Origin: DASQVO01 sp035640715
GTDB taxonomy: Bacteria; Actinomycetota; Actinomycetes; Streptosporangiales; Streptosporangiaceae
NCBI GenBank assembly: GCA_035640715.1
Contig: DASQVO010000532.1
Span: forward strand, 1 to 17,212
Direction of reading: 5' to 3'
Length of the DNA: 17,212 bases
The position numbers and the translations under genes were made by a program. Every line of letters starts with the position of its first letter. Position 1 is the first letter of the stretch. This document shows, piece after piece, positions 1 through 6,694 of this stretch. The notes beneath the pieces are model-generated. The model did not search any database. It was not told the DNA's origin and was given only the letters and a program-made list of their open reading frames with translations.

Positions 1-581
1 GGCACGCCCGTAGTCTGGCCGCTGGTGCAGGAGCCGGCCGGAGCGGCACCCCCTCTAGTGTCCAGTCGATTGATGTAGGTGACCCGGCCGAAGATACCGG
101 TACCCCGATTCGCCGTTGCCTTGAGAAGCAATTGCGGAATCGAACCGGACACCGGGGACGACGCGATGGTCGTGCCCTGGACCAACGACCCGTCGGTCGT
201 TGACTCCCACGTCGGACCCTTGTAATGAACAGCGGTCTGGATGCGTGACCTCCCCGGGCCATGGCCCACCAGGTTGGCGGCTGGCTCGACGAAGACCCAC
301 GCACCGGCGGTGCACTGATACACCTGCACGCCGCGGCCAGCGAACTGAGCGGTCAGCACGTTGCCCGCGGGCGGCTTCAGGCCGGGGGGCACCGAATCCG
401 CGCCCCGATTGTTCAGGCGCGCGAGGACACCCTGCTGAACGCTCTCGGCGCGGGGAGCCTGGTACGTGCCGGAAGCGGCCGAGGCAGCGCTGCCGGAAGT
501 GGCGAGCAAGACACCGGCCAGCACCCCGGCGGAGGCGATGGCACCGATGGATCCGAACATGGTCCGTGTGCGGGCGATCAT
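1..581 (-). CDS. Secreted DUF3455 domain protein (3' end outside window)
   Basis: The frame is open from an ATG at 581 to the window edge, giving 193 codons with no stop, so the C-terminus is missing. A strong Shine-Dalgarno, AGGAGG (about 592-597 on the complement), sits about 10 bases upstream of the ATG and fixes the start. Residues 1 to about 36 form a Sec signal peptide: basic MIARTR, a hydrophobic Ala/Val/Leu core, then an A-S-A type cleavage region. The mature part matches the DUF3455 pattern as I know it: PPGLKPPAGN, then GVQVYQC, a Trp in AWVF, HYKGPTWES followed by TDGS, then IPQLLLKA, VTYINRLDTRGG and AP.GSC. Family members are exported proteins of unknown function in bacteria and fungi. 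Family assignment is from motif recognition; no activity can be inferred. The gene is probably monocistronic, since the gene upstream on this strand ends at least 200 bases away. Confidence 0.85.
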   Translation of the reverse strand, partial: MIARTRTMFGSIGAIASAGVLAGVLLATSGSAASAASGTYQAPRAESVQQGVLARLNNRGADSVPPGLKPPAGNVLTAQFAGRGVQVYQCTAGAWVFVEPAANLVGHGPGRSRIQTAVHYKGPTWESTTDGSLVQGTTIASSPVSGSIPQLLLKATANRGTGIFGRVTYINRLDTRGGAAPAGSCTSGQTTGV

Positions 582-780
582 GCTCTTGTTTCCTCCTGTG
601 ACGTTTGGCGTTACACGCGGCCGGGAGGGCCCCGTGCCAGTTCTCTAGGCTCGCACGTTGATGGTGCTGCGTCTTTGCGGATGGCAGCCAACTTCGCTTA
701 CTGCTGCCAGGATTGCGGGCCCCTATGGCCAGCCTTACAGCAGAAGCTGGGGGCCTGATCGTCTGGGCCGGGTGCGCTGG
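582..780. other. Intergenic leader of the DUF3455 gene
   Basis: This 199-base stretch lies between the end of the methyltransferase/TM-tail frame and the DUF3455 start. It must hold the DUF3455 promoter and 5' leader, including the AGGAGG next to the ATG. I see no convincing -35/-10 pair, no strong terminator and no credible ORF. Short frames here use rare starts and have no coding-like codon bias. Confidence 0.6.
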
Positions 781-969
781 TCAGCCCAGCTGGCTTACGT
801 CCCGGATGACGTCCTGCACCGGGCGGTCCCTGGTGAGCTGGATGTCGTCGGCCCGAATTAGTACGCAAATCCACTCGCCAAGGGCAGCGAACCCGCAGGT
901 CAGCGCGATGAGGCTGCCGATGATCCAAGATCGTGAGCCAAGTCGGGTATTGCTGTCGTCGGATGACGA
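781..969 (-). other. Start-less in-frame extension of the methyltransferase, with one TM helix
   Basis: Directly after the TAG stop of the methyltransferase (970-972), the same frame stays open for 62 codons to a TGA at 781-783. The translation looks real. It has a polar N-terminal stretch (SSSDDSNTR), a hydrophobic segment at about residues 14-37 (SWIIGSLIALTCGF onwards to WICVLI), then a charged tail with LTRDRPVQDVIRDV. The third codon position is strongly G/C, as in real genes of this genome. No ATG, GTG or TTG occurs in frame before the middle of the tail, so it cannot be an ordinary separate gene. It is either a domain cut off by a nonsense mutation or sequencing error, or it is expressed by readthrough of the TAG. 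Either way, the ancestral product was probably a membrane-tethered methyltransferase of about 244 residues. Confidence 0.5.
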
Positions 970-970
970 C
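955..970 (-). promoter_or_regulatory. Small perfect hairpin abutting the methyltransferase stop codon
   Basis: GTCGTC-ATCC-GACGAC on the minus strand forms a 6-bp stem with a 4-base loop. It begins with the last base of the TAG stop. There is no T-tract after it, so it is a poor terminator. Its position immediately 3' of a stop codon, inside a frame that remains coding-like, is the kind of place where a structure could affect termination. It could equally be chance. Confidence 0.3.
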
Positions 971-1515
971 TAATCGGCAGCGTTCTGTCGCTCTTTGCGT
1001 ATGACCTTCACCACGCGCGAAACGCTTGGCTGAGGCGGGAGGAAGTCATCTCCTGTAATCCTTGTGACCTCTGACCAGGCGAACGCCGTGCCCAACTGGT
1101 CGAGGTCGGTTGACTCGCCTACGGCCAGGACTGCCGTCCGGAACGACAGACGTGGCAGTAGCTTGAGCAGGGATTCCGTGACTGTGTTCGGCAGGTTCCC
1201 AATCAGCACGTCGGACGGGATGGCCGGGATCAGCTCCAGGGCGTCGCCTTGCAGCACCCTCGCGCGCGGTGCGTTCTGGCGGATGAAACCGGTCAGCCGC
1301 TTATCCAGCTCTATGACAGTCAGGCTGGCGGATGGCGGCAAGACGCGAGCGATGGTGCCGATTCCGGCTCCGGCTTCCACGACGTGATCTGTGGGTCGTA
1401 TCCCGGCGGCCTCGACCAGTTTGGACAGCTTCTCTTCCGATACGAGGAAGTGCTGCTGTAGCGCCGGGTCAGCGTGGGCGGCGATCTCGTGGTCGCTCGG
1501 CATGGGCTGCATCAT
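970..1515 (-). CDS. KsgA/Erm-like SAM-dependent methyltransferase (rRNA adenine methylase family)
   Basis: This is a 181-residue protein with a class I SAM-methyltransferase fold. Residues 22-24 (HFL) match the family's N-terminal start of the fold. Motif I is VVEAGAGIGTIA (45-56), the acidic end of beta-2 is VIELD (67-71), and motif III is GDALE (90-94). Motif IV is NLPN (107-110), where KsgA and Erm have N-(I/L)-P-(Y/F). The late motif FLPPQPSVSRVV (158-169) is also typical. It is much shorter than KsgA (about 270-290 residues) and lacks the C-terminal helical domain. The missing aromatic residue in motif IV means the target base may differ or activity may be lost. The ATG at 1515 overlaps the TPR stop as ATGA, indicating translational coupling. 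The neighbours are an XRE-type regulator and an integrase, so this is an accessory gene rather than the housekeeping ksgA. The substrate is unknown; rRNA is only the family default. Confidence 0.85.
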   Translation of the reverse strand: MMQPMPSDHEIAAHADPALQQHFLVSEEKLSKLVEAAGIRPTDHVVEAGAGIGTIARVLPPSASLTVIELDKRLTGFIRQNAPRARVLQGDALELIPAIPSDVLIGNLPNTVTESLLKLLPRLSFRTAVLAVGESTDLDQLGTAFAWSEVTRITGDDFLPPQPSVSRVVKVIRKERQNAAD

Positions 1516-2372
1516 ATGGGGGCCACTTCGAGTGCGGCGCTCAGTTGCGCGGCCTGCTCTTGGAGAGCTGCGGGAACTTTTGCCCGCGTGGCGGCGAGCT
1601 GGGCGAGGACGTTCCGGAGGAGGACGACGGCGCGGGCGGAGGCGACTTCACTGGACAGGGGCAGAAGCTGGCGGATGGTTTCCTCGGCGGCCGTCCAGGT
1701 CTGGTTGTCGACCTGGGCTTGGAGCAGGTGGGCGCGGTGCACGTACTGACTGCGTATCTCCGGGGCGGGTACCGCGATCACCGATTGCTCGAAATTCGTG
1801 ATAGCACTGCTGGCTAGGCCCAGATCCCGTTGGACCATCGCCTCATGCCACCACAGTTCCCGTTCATCGATCCACCAGGCCCACGCGGGGTCGCTGTCGC
1901 TCACACCCTCCAGGAACAGGGAACGGATCTCGGGGAACAGGCGGAGTGCGCTTTCGTCTCCGCCTTGCGCGAGCGCCCGTGCCTTCCGGGTTAGGAACAG
2001 TGCCCGGAGGCGGGGAGAAAGCTGGTAGGCCCCTTCAAGGACTGAGCGCACGATTTGGAGTGCTTCCCTCGGCCGTCTCTGGGACGTGGCGTGCATACTC
2101 GAGTTCTGGAGTGTCAGGAGTTCGGTTATCTTGTCCCCGGCGAGGCGCGTGAAATATAGGGATTCCTGGTTCATCTGGCGGGCGAGGTCATGCTGTTCGG
2201 CGTCATATGCGAGCCAGCCGGCGACTTCCGCCAGCTCCCCTGCGGCAGAGTACAGGTCATGTTCAAGCTTGGGATCGTAGGTGCCAGCGCCGAGCTGATT
2301 ATGCAGCGTACGGAAGAACCTCGTGGACAGCCGGACGAGGTCAGCGCCGCCGAACCTGTTATCGAGTGCCAC
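1512..2372 (-). CDS. TPR-like C-terminal part of an XRE-family regulator (probably frameshifted from its HTH)
   Basis: This is a helical, repeat-rich protein of about 286 residues if started at GTG 2372. It resembles the tetratricopeptide-like sensor region of actinobacterial HTH_XRE regulators: alternating short helices rich in Ala/Leu/Glu, with AAGELAEVAGWLAYDAEQ and a conserved-looking ESLYFTRLAGDK. Upstream of GTG 2372 the same frame continues coding-like back to 2507, with ALVQVPPPEFGDAAYLQS and IRDHIREI, then meets TAG at 2508-2510. There is no good start or ribosome site in that stretch. The matching HTH frame ends at 2468 in another register, so the two probably form one gene broken by a -1 shift between about 2471 and 2507. 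The stop TGA (1512-1514) overlaps the methyltransferase ATG, so the two form an operon. Confidence 0.7.
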   Translation of the reverse strand: MALDNRFGGADLVRLSTRFFRTLHNQLGAGTYDPKLEHDLYSAAGELAEVAGWLAYDAEQHDLARQMNQESLYFTRLAGDKITELLTLQNSSMHATSQRRPREALQIVRSVLEGAYQLSPRLRALFLTRKARALAQGGDESALRLFPEIRSLFLEGVSDSDPAWAWWIDERELWWHEAMVQRDLGLASSAITNFEQSVIAVPAPEIRSQYVHRAHLLQAQVDNQTWTAAEETIRQLLPLSSEVASARAVVLLRNVLAQLAATRAKVPAALQEQAAQLSAALEVAPI

Positions 2373-2467
2373 TATTTCGCGGATGTGGTCGCGGATTGAC
2401 TGGAGGTATGCGGCATCTCCGAACTCCGGCGGAGGGACCTGAACCAGCGCGGGCGAACCAGGGGTGA

Positions 2468-2731
2468 CTAGCGCCGTGGACTGCTGGTCTGAACAGTGGC
2501 GAGCTGGCTAGCTGGCGCGGACCGGAACCCTAGCTCTTCCTCGGTTGCCCCGAAGAGGTCACAGTACCTTTTCCGGTACAGCGGGATCGGCATTGTGACG
2601 CCACGCTCGTGGCGCCGGACCATCTCTGCGTTGATCCCCACATGTTCGGCGACTTGCTCCTGCGTGAGCCCGGCTCGCTGCCTGAAGTCGGCAAGCCGCG
2701 GATGGAATTCACCCCGGCGCGGACGCGCCAT
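2468..2731 (-). CDS. XRE-family HTH DNA-binding protein (N-terminal fragment)
   Basis: This is an 87-residue protein with a complete Cro/C1-type helix-turn-helix at about residues 11-66. RLADFRQRAGLTQEQVAEHV is the first half, followed by GINAEMVRRHERG as recognition helix and turn, then the usual Leu/aromatic C-terminal helix. GGAAG lies 9 bases before ATG 2729-2731. In this actinobacterial regulator type the HTH continues into a long TPR-like sensor region. Here the frame stops at TAG 2468-2470 after a short tail (ATVQTSSPRR), while the sensor region follows in the -1 frame. It could still act as a short repressor. The gene is divergent from the integrase, with the two start codons two bases apart, so any promoter for either must lie inside the other gene. 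Confidence 0.8.
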   Translation of the reverse strand: MARPRRGEFHPRLADFRQRAGLTQEQVAEHVGINAEMVRRHERGVTMPIPLYRKRYCDLFGATEEELGFRSAPASQLATVQTSSPRR

Positions 2732-2733
2732 TC

Positions 2734-3723
2734 ATGCTCTCTTCCTGTGCGGGCTGGTTTCTGTGGGGGTTTCGTGCGGGGTTTCTCGGTCACCTGAAGG
2801 TCAGCACCCGTACCCGGTACGCCGGGATCGTGGAACGCCACATCATCCCGAAATGGGGGCGGCGCAAGCTGAACGCCATCAACCACGCCGACATTGCCGA
2901 ATGGGTGGCCGACCTCGTGGCGTCGGACCTGTCGCCTGGCACCGTTCGCTACATCCACCGCGTGTTTGCGCTCATTCTTGAGCATGCCGTGCTCGACAGC
3001 CGTCTTACAGCTAACCCAGCTAAGGCCGTGTCGCTACCGAAAATGCGGCTCCGTGAGCCGGTATTCCTAACCATCAAGGAGGTTGACCGGCTCGCGGAAT
3101 GCGCCGGGGATGATGGGATCACCATCGAATTCCTGGCGCTGACAGGGCTCCGCTTCGGCGAGATGGCCGCGCTTCGTGTGGCCGACCTGGACCTGGCCCG
3201 CAGAAGGGTGCGGGTGAAAGCGTCGGTAAGTGAGGTCGGTGGCAAGCTCGTCTGGACCTCACCAAAGAATCACCACTCCCGCACGGTGCCGCTTCCCGCC
3301 AGCCTCGCGGACAGGCTGACCGAGCTAGTCAAGGGCAAGGGCCGTGACGACCTGGTGTTCACGTCCCCGGCCGGGGGTGTGCTGCGCATCAACAACTGGC
3401 GTCCCCGGATGTTCGACCGCGCCTGCGCCGCCGCGGGCATCATGGGGCTTCGCCCGCACGACCTCCGGCACACGGCAGCGTCCCTAGCCGTGTCCGCAGG
3501 AGCCAACGTCAAGGCCGTGCAACGGATGCTCGGCCATGCCTCAGCGGCGATGACGCTCGACATCTATGCCGGGCTGTTCGGGGATGACCTGGACTCAGTC
3601 GCTGAGGGAATCGACCGGCTGCGCGCCGCCGGGCCGACCATGGACCACACCTTCCCGGCCGCCGATACCCGCACGGATGACGATGACGACGGATTGGGCG
3701 GGGTGCTCGTCCCGGCCTCGTAA
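2734..3723 (+). CDS. Tyrosine site-specific recombinase/integrase, N-terminally truncated
   Basis: This 329-residue protein of the phage/AICE tyrosine integrase family catalyses strand exchange at an attachment site. The core-binding domain runs from about residue 22 (LKVSTRTRYAGIVERHIIPK) to about 100. The catalytic domain spans 105-285 with the full set of active residues: R140 (ALTGLRFGE), K178 (WTSPKNHH), H242 and R245 (RPHDLRHT), H268 (LGHAS) and the nucleophile Y278 (LDIYAGLF). Relatives usually have some 50-80 more N-terminal residues forming the arm-DNA-binding domain and first core-binding helix. Here the frame reaches a TGA at 2683-2685, and the opposite strand there is HTH coding. 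The first about 20 residues look non-native. The 3' end points at tRNA-Thr, the likely att site. Its catalytic residues are intact, but truncation and lack of a ribosome site make activity doubtful. Confidence 0.85.
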   Translation: MLSSCAGWFLWGFRAGFLGHLKVSTRTRYAGIVERHIIPKWGRRKLNAINHADIAEWVADLVASDLSPGTVRYIHRVFALILEHAVLDSRLTANPAKAVSLPKMRLREPVFLTIKEVDRLAECAGDDGITIEFLALTGLRFGEMAALRVADLDLARRRVRVKASVSEVGGKLVWTSPKNHHSRTVPLPASLADRLTELVKGKGRDDLVFTSPAGGVLRINNWRPRMFDRACAAAGIMGLRPHDLRHTAASLAVSAGANVKAVQRMLGHASAAMTLDIYAGLFGDDLDSVAEGIDRLRAAGPTMDHTFPAADTRTDDDDDGLGGVLVPAS

Positions 3724-3776
3724 GAGGCGCCGTGCCCTGAACGTGCCCTACGGGGCCGCACGGCTCCCCGAACGCC

Positions 3777-3810
3777 AGCAGGCCAGAGGCTACCGAGCCT
3801 CTGGCCTGCT
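3777..3810. terminator. Perfect 14-bp hairpin between integrase and tRNA-Thr
   Basis: The arms at 3777-3790 and 3797-3810 are exact reverse complements (AGCAGGCCAGAGGC and its partner) with a 6-base loop TACCGA. It lies between convergent integrase and tRNA genes, so it probably terminates transcription from both sides. No T-run follows on either strand, which is common in high-GC actinobacteria. Confidence 0.65.
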
Positions 3811-3820
3811 AGCTTGCCGG

Positions 3821-3894
3821 AGCCGCCTATCGGAATCGAACCGATGACCTACGCATTACGAGTGCGTCGCTCTGGCCGACTGAGCTAAGGCGGC
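3821..3894 (-). tRNA. tRNA-Thr (anticodon CGT)
   Basis: A full cloverleaf can be drawn. The acceptor stem GCCGCCT pairs perfectly with AGGCGGC (3822-3828 on the complement), with discriminator T. The D-arm is GCTC...GAGC, the anticodon stem ACGCA/TGCGT with loop CTCGTAA, giving anticodon CGT for ACG codons. The T-arm is ATCGG-TTCGATT-CCGAT. CCA is not encoded. The 3' end faces the integrase, the usual geometry for an integrated element using a tRNA 3' end as attB. The gene is complete. Confidence 0.96.
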
Positions 3895-4082
3895 GTGCTG
3901 TGCCGCCGGAGAGGCGACGCAGAAGAGTTTACCGGCTCGCGGGCACAACCGCAGCGCTGGCGGCCCTTACCCATGGTAACGTCGCGAATCGCATGAGTAA
4001 CCTCACCCTCTGTACACCGGACTCTGTGTTGAGGCTCAGGATGCTCTCACAGCCTGCACAACTCGGTTTCCGATGATGACGT
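3895..4082. other. Intergenic region with divergent promoters for tRNA-Thr and the GT-C-like gene
   Basis: This 188-base gap lies between two divergent genes and must carry the tRNA promoter and the leader of the membrane protein. A TAAACT hexamer on the minus strand (about 3926-3931) is a possible -10 for the tRNA, but I find no matching -35. No ORF or repeat of note. Confidence 0.4.
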
Positions 4083-5768
4083 GTGATCATGGAGCCAGCT
4101 AGCTTGCGAACAGATACCCCCGTCCTGCCCGCCATCCCGGAGCCAGCGCGCGACGATCGCGGCGGGCCGATGGCGAGATCCCCCCGGGCCGGCAGCGCGG
4201 TCACGACCGCCGCGGGGCTCCTGATACGCACCGTCCGCCGCCACTGGATGCTGACGGTCCTGCTGGCCGCCGGCCTGGCGCTGCGCGTGATCACCCAGGT
4301 CGCCTACCGTCCCGCGCTGTTCTACATCGACTCCTACAAGTACCTGGTGCACGCGAAGGGAGCCGATCCGGTGGGCTACCGGGTCCTCCTCAAACTGGTG
4401 CTGGGGGTGGGGAACCTGGCCCTGGTCGCAGCGGTGCAGCACCTGCTCGGCCTCGCCATGGCCGCCACCCTCTACGCCCTCCTGATCCGCCGCGGCGCCC
4501 CCCGCTGGGCCGCCGCCCTCGCCGCCGCACCCGTTCTGCTGGACGCCTACCAGCTCCAGATGGAACAAACCATCATGCCCGACGTCATGTTCGAGGCCCT
4601 CATCGTCGCCGGCCTGGCCATCCTCCTCTGGAACCCCCGGCCCCGGCTGCGGCTCATCGCCCTCAGCGCCATGCTGCTGGGAACATCGACGGATGTCCGG
4701 CAGATAGGCGAGGCGCTTATCGCCCCCGCCCTCATCTTCGCGCTGCTCGCCACGCGGGGATGGCGGCGCCGTCTTGGATACCTTGCGGTGACGGCGGCCT
4801 GCTTCTTCGTTCCGATCCTGGCCTACATGGGCGCGTCCTACATGGTCGGCGGCCAGTTCGCGCTGACGACCCAGGGCCCGAACGTCGTGTACGGGCGGGC
4901 GGCGATCGCCGCGAACTGCGCGACGCTCAGTCTTCCGTCCTATGAGCGCTCCCTCTGCCCGTCGCCGTCGTTCAAGGCGCTCGGCGTCGACCAGATCATC
5001 AACACCCCGAGCGGCCCCTACCGGAGCTATAAGCCGCCGGCCGGCATGACGGTCCAGCAGGCCACGGCCGGCTTCGACCTCAGCGTCCTCCGCCAGCAGC
5101 CGCTCGCGATCCCGCTGTCGGTGGCCCGTGACGCGGTCAGGCTGTTCGCGCTCACCAGGGACGGCAGCCCGGTCATTACGCCGATCTGGCGCTGGCAGTT
5201 CCAGACGGCCTATCCCTATTATCCGCCCGGTGTCACCTACAAGATCGTGGCCAGCGCGGGGGAACGCTATGGCGGCGGCGGCCCGGTAGCGGTCCAGCCA
5301 CTGGCGGTCTTCCTGCGCGCCTACCAGCTCGATGGCGGTTACACGCCGGGCCCGCTGCTCGCGGTCATGACGGTGGCCGGTGCGCTCGGCTCACTGCTGG
5401 CTTTCAGCCGGCGGCGCGGCAGGGCTGTCAGCCGATCCGGCGCACGCATCAACCGGGCGAGCGTGTTCGACCGGCAGCTTGCCCTGGCCACCGCCCTGGT
5501 GATGCTATCGGGCACCGCCGTCCTGCTCGGCTCGGACATCTACGAGTTCTCCTGGCGGTACCAGCTTCCCGCTCTTGTCACGCTTCCCCTGGCCGGCACG
5601 CTCGGGTACATGGTCATCGCAGGACGCCTCCGGCATGCGCTCGCCGGCCGGCAGCACAGGCTCCCAGCCTGGCAGCGCCGGCTGCACACCGCCCGGCGCA
5701 GCGTGCGTGCCCTCGGACCCGGCGCGGAGCCCGGACACCGGGAACCCGTGACGGAACCGGCAAGCTGA
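4083..5768 (+). CDS. Polytopic membrane protein, probable GT-C-fold glycosyltransferase
   Basis: This is an integral membrane protein of 561 residues (GTG 4083) or 559 (ATG 4089). Neither start has a clear ribosome site, and ATG 4170 is also possible. Hydrophobic segments lie at about residues 56-75, 103-135, 141-156, 170-182, 189-203, 212-224, 231-250, 425-441, 468-484 and 495-513. A large extracytoplasmic domain spans about 251-420. The first external loop has an acidic FYIDSYKY (D83), the position where GT-C transferases such as the ArnT/PMT type carry catalytic Asp. The YQLQMEQTIMPDVMFEAL stretch (156-173) resembles their post-TM loop, and SWRYQLPAL near the end is also family-like. Such enzymes move sugars from polyprenyl-phosphate donors outside the membrane. 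The sugar and acceptor are unknown. The C-terminal tail (515-561) is basic and cytosolic. The assignment rests on topology and motifs, not a confident family match. Confidence 0.75.
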   Translation: MIMEPASLRTDTPVLPAIPEPARDDRGGPMARSPRAGSAVTTAAGLLIRTVRRHWMLTVLLAAGLALRVITQVAYRPALFYIDSYKYLVHAKGADPVGYRVLLKLVLGVGNLALVAAVQHLLGLAMAATLYALLIRRGAPRWAAALAAAPVLLDAYQLQMEQTIMPDVMFEALIVAGLAILLWNPRPRLRLIALSAMLLGTSTDVRQIGEALIAPALIFALLATRGWRRRLGYLAVTAACFFVPILAYMGASYMVGGQFALTTQGPNVVYGRAAIAANCATLSLPSYERSLCPSPSFKALGVDQIINTPSGPYRSYKPPAGMTVQQATAGFDLSVLRQQPLAIPLSVARDAVRLFALTRDGSPVITPIWRWQFQTAYPYYPPGVTYKIVASAGERYGGGGPVAVQPLAVFLRAYQLDGGYTPGPLLAVMTVAGALGSLLAFSRRRGRAVSRSGARINRASVFDRQLALATALVMLSGTAVLLGSDIYEFSWRYQLPALVTLPLAGTLGYMVIAGRLRHALAGRQHRLPAWQRRLHTARRSVRALGPGAEPGHREPVTEPAS

Positions 5769-5803
5769 GATCCCATCGCGGGCGCCGGAGACCGGGGCCG
5801 TTT

Positions 5804-5824
5804 CCGCCGCGGCCGCCGCGGCGG
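5804..5824. terminator. GC-rich hairpin between convergent genes
   Basis: CCGCCGCGG (5804-5812) pairs perfectly with CCGCGGCGG (5816-5824) around a 3-base loop. It sits in the 68-base gap between the convergent GT-C-like and PSP1 genes and is likely a bidirectional terminator. There is no T-run. Confidence 0.55.
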
Positions 5825-5836
5825 ACTGCAGTCGGC

Positions 5837-6694
5837 TCACTCGCCTCCTCGGGCGGCCGGCCGGGCCCCCTTCGCCCCGTGCATTGCCTCGTAGGCCTGG
5901 CGGGAGCCGCAGACGCTGGCGCGCGGGCACGCGCACGCGCGGCCGTCCGCTGCGAGCTTCACGACGACCCTGTCGGCGGGAACATTGTGCCCGACGACGG
6001 TGCCGGGCCCCTCCGGCGTGTCGACCGCCTCGCCCACCTGCGGCGTGTTCTTGCGGAACTCCTGATACAGCGGATGCTCATACTTCAGGCAGCACATCAG
6101 CCGCCCGCAGGCGCCCGCGATCCGCATCGGGTTGACGGGCAGGTCCTGCTCTTTGGCCATCCGGACGGATACCGGCTCGAAGTCCTTGAGGAACGTGGCA
6201 CAGCACAGGTCGCGCCCGCACGGCCCGATGCCGCCCTGCAGCCGCGCCTCGTCCCTGGGGCCGATCTGGCGCAACTCCACCCTGGCCCTCAGCTGGCTGG
6301 CCAGGTCGCGGACGAGGGCGCGGAAGTCGACCCGGTGCGGTGCGCTGAAGTAGATGGTGAACACGTTGGTGGCGTGGACGTAGTCGACCGCGGTCACCTT
6401 CATGGGCAGCCCGTGCGTCCGGATGAACCGCTTGGCGGCGAGCCGGCACTCCGCCCGCCTGCGGCGGCTGGTCTCGTCCCGCTCCAGATCCTTCTCAGTA
6501 GCCAGCCCGGCGCAGACCGGCAGGCCATCTACGTCGTCGGAGATCCACTGTGGCGCCCACACGCACTCCGCCACCTCGGGTCCCGCGTCGGTGGGGACGA
6601 GCACCTTGTCGCCGATCGCCGGCGCATACGGCCCGGGATCGAGGTAATAGAGCCGACCGTGCCGCTCGAAGCTGACCGCCATCATCATGCCCAC
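5837..6694 (-). CDS. ricT: PSP1 domain protein, RicT (YaaT)-like
   Basis: This 285-residue protein is the usual length for the PSP1/YaaT family. The N-terminus is family-like: MAVSFERHGRLYYLDPGPYA, then IGDKVLVPTDAGPEVAECV. The C-terminal half carries the diagnostic cysteines: GPCGRDLCCATFL (about 157-169) and GACGRLMCCLKYEHP (about 193-207). In Bacillus subtilis the homologue RicT works with RicA and RicF in an iron-sulfur-bearing complex affecting RNase Y-dependent RNA processing. The role in actinobacteria is not settled. An additional Cys cluster (CACPRASVC) near the C-terminus is visible. The frame starts at GTG 6694; ATG 6688 is equally possible, and neither has a strong ribosome site. 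It lies downstream of holB, separated by an A/T-rich spacer, so it may have its own promoter. Confidence 0.88.
   Translation of the reverse strand: MGMMMAVSFERHGRLYYLDPGPYAPAIGDKVLVPTDAGPEVAECVWAPQWISDDVDGLPVCAGLATEKDLERDETSRRRRAECRLAAKRFIRTHGLPMKVTAVDYVHATNVFTIYFSAPHRVDFRALVRDLASQLRARVELRQIGPRDEARLQGGIGPCGRDLCCATFLKDFEPVSVRMAKEQDLPVNPMRIAGACGRLMCCLKYEHPLYQEFRKNTPQVGEAVDTPEGPGTVVGHNVPADRVVVKLAADGRACACPRASVCGSRQAYEAMHGAKGARPAARGGE

Noticed and set aside
135..147. 13-base match to the tRNA T-loop (CGGAATCGAACCG) inside the DUF3455 gene, considered as a second att site
   Set aside because: It is only the generic T-loop consensus, encodes a normal Ser-Gly-Ser-Ile-Pro stretch of the protein, and is too short for an integrase core site.
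970..972. TAG as a pyrrolysine codon
   Set aside because: Nothing in the window suggests pyrrolysine machinery, and the enzyme is not a methylamine methyltransferase. General readthrough or mutation is more plausible.
713..973. Plus-strand TTG-started frame of 86 codons
   Set aside because: The opposite strand has better codon bias and a clear TM segment, and the TTG has no ribosome site.
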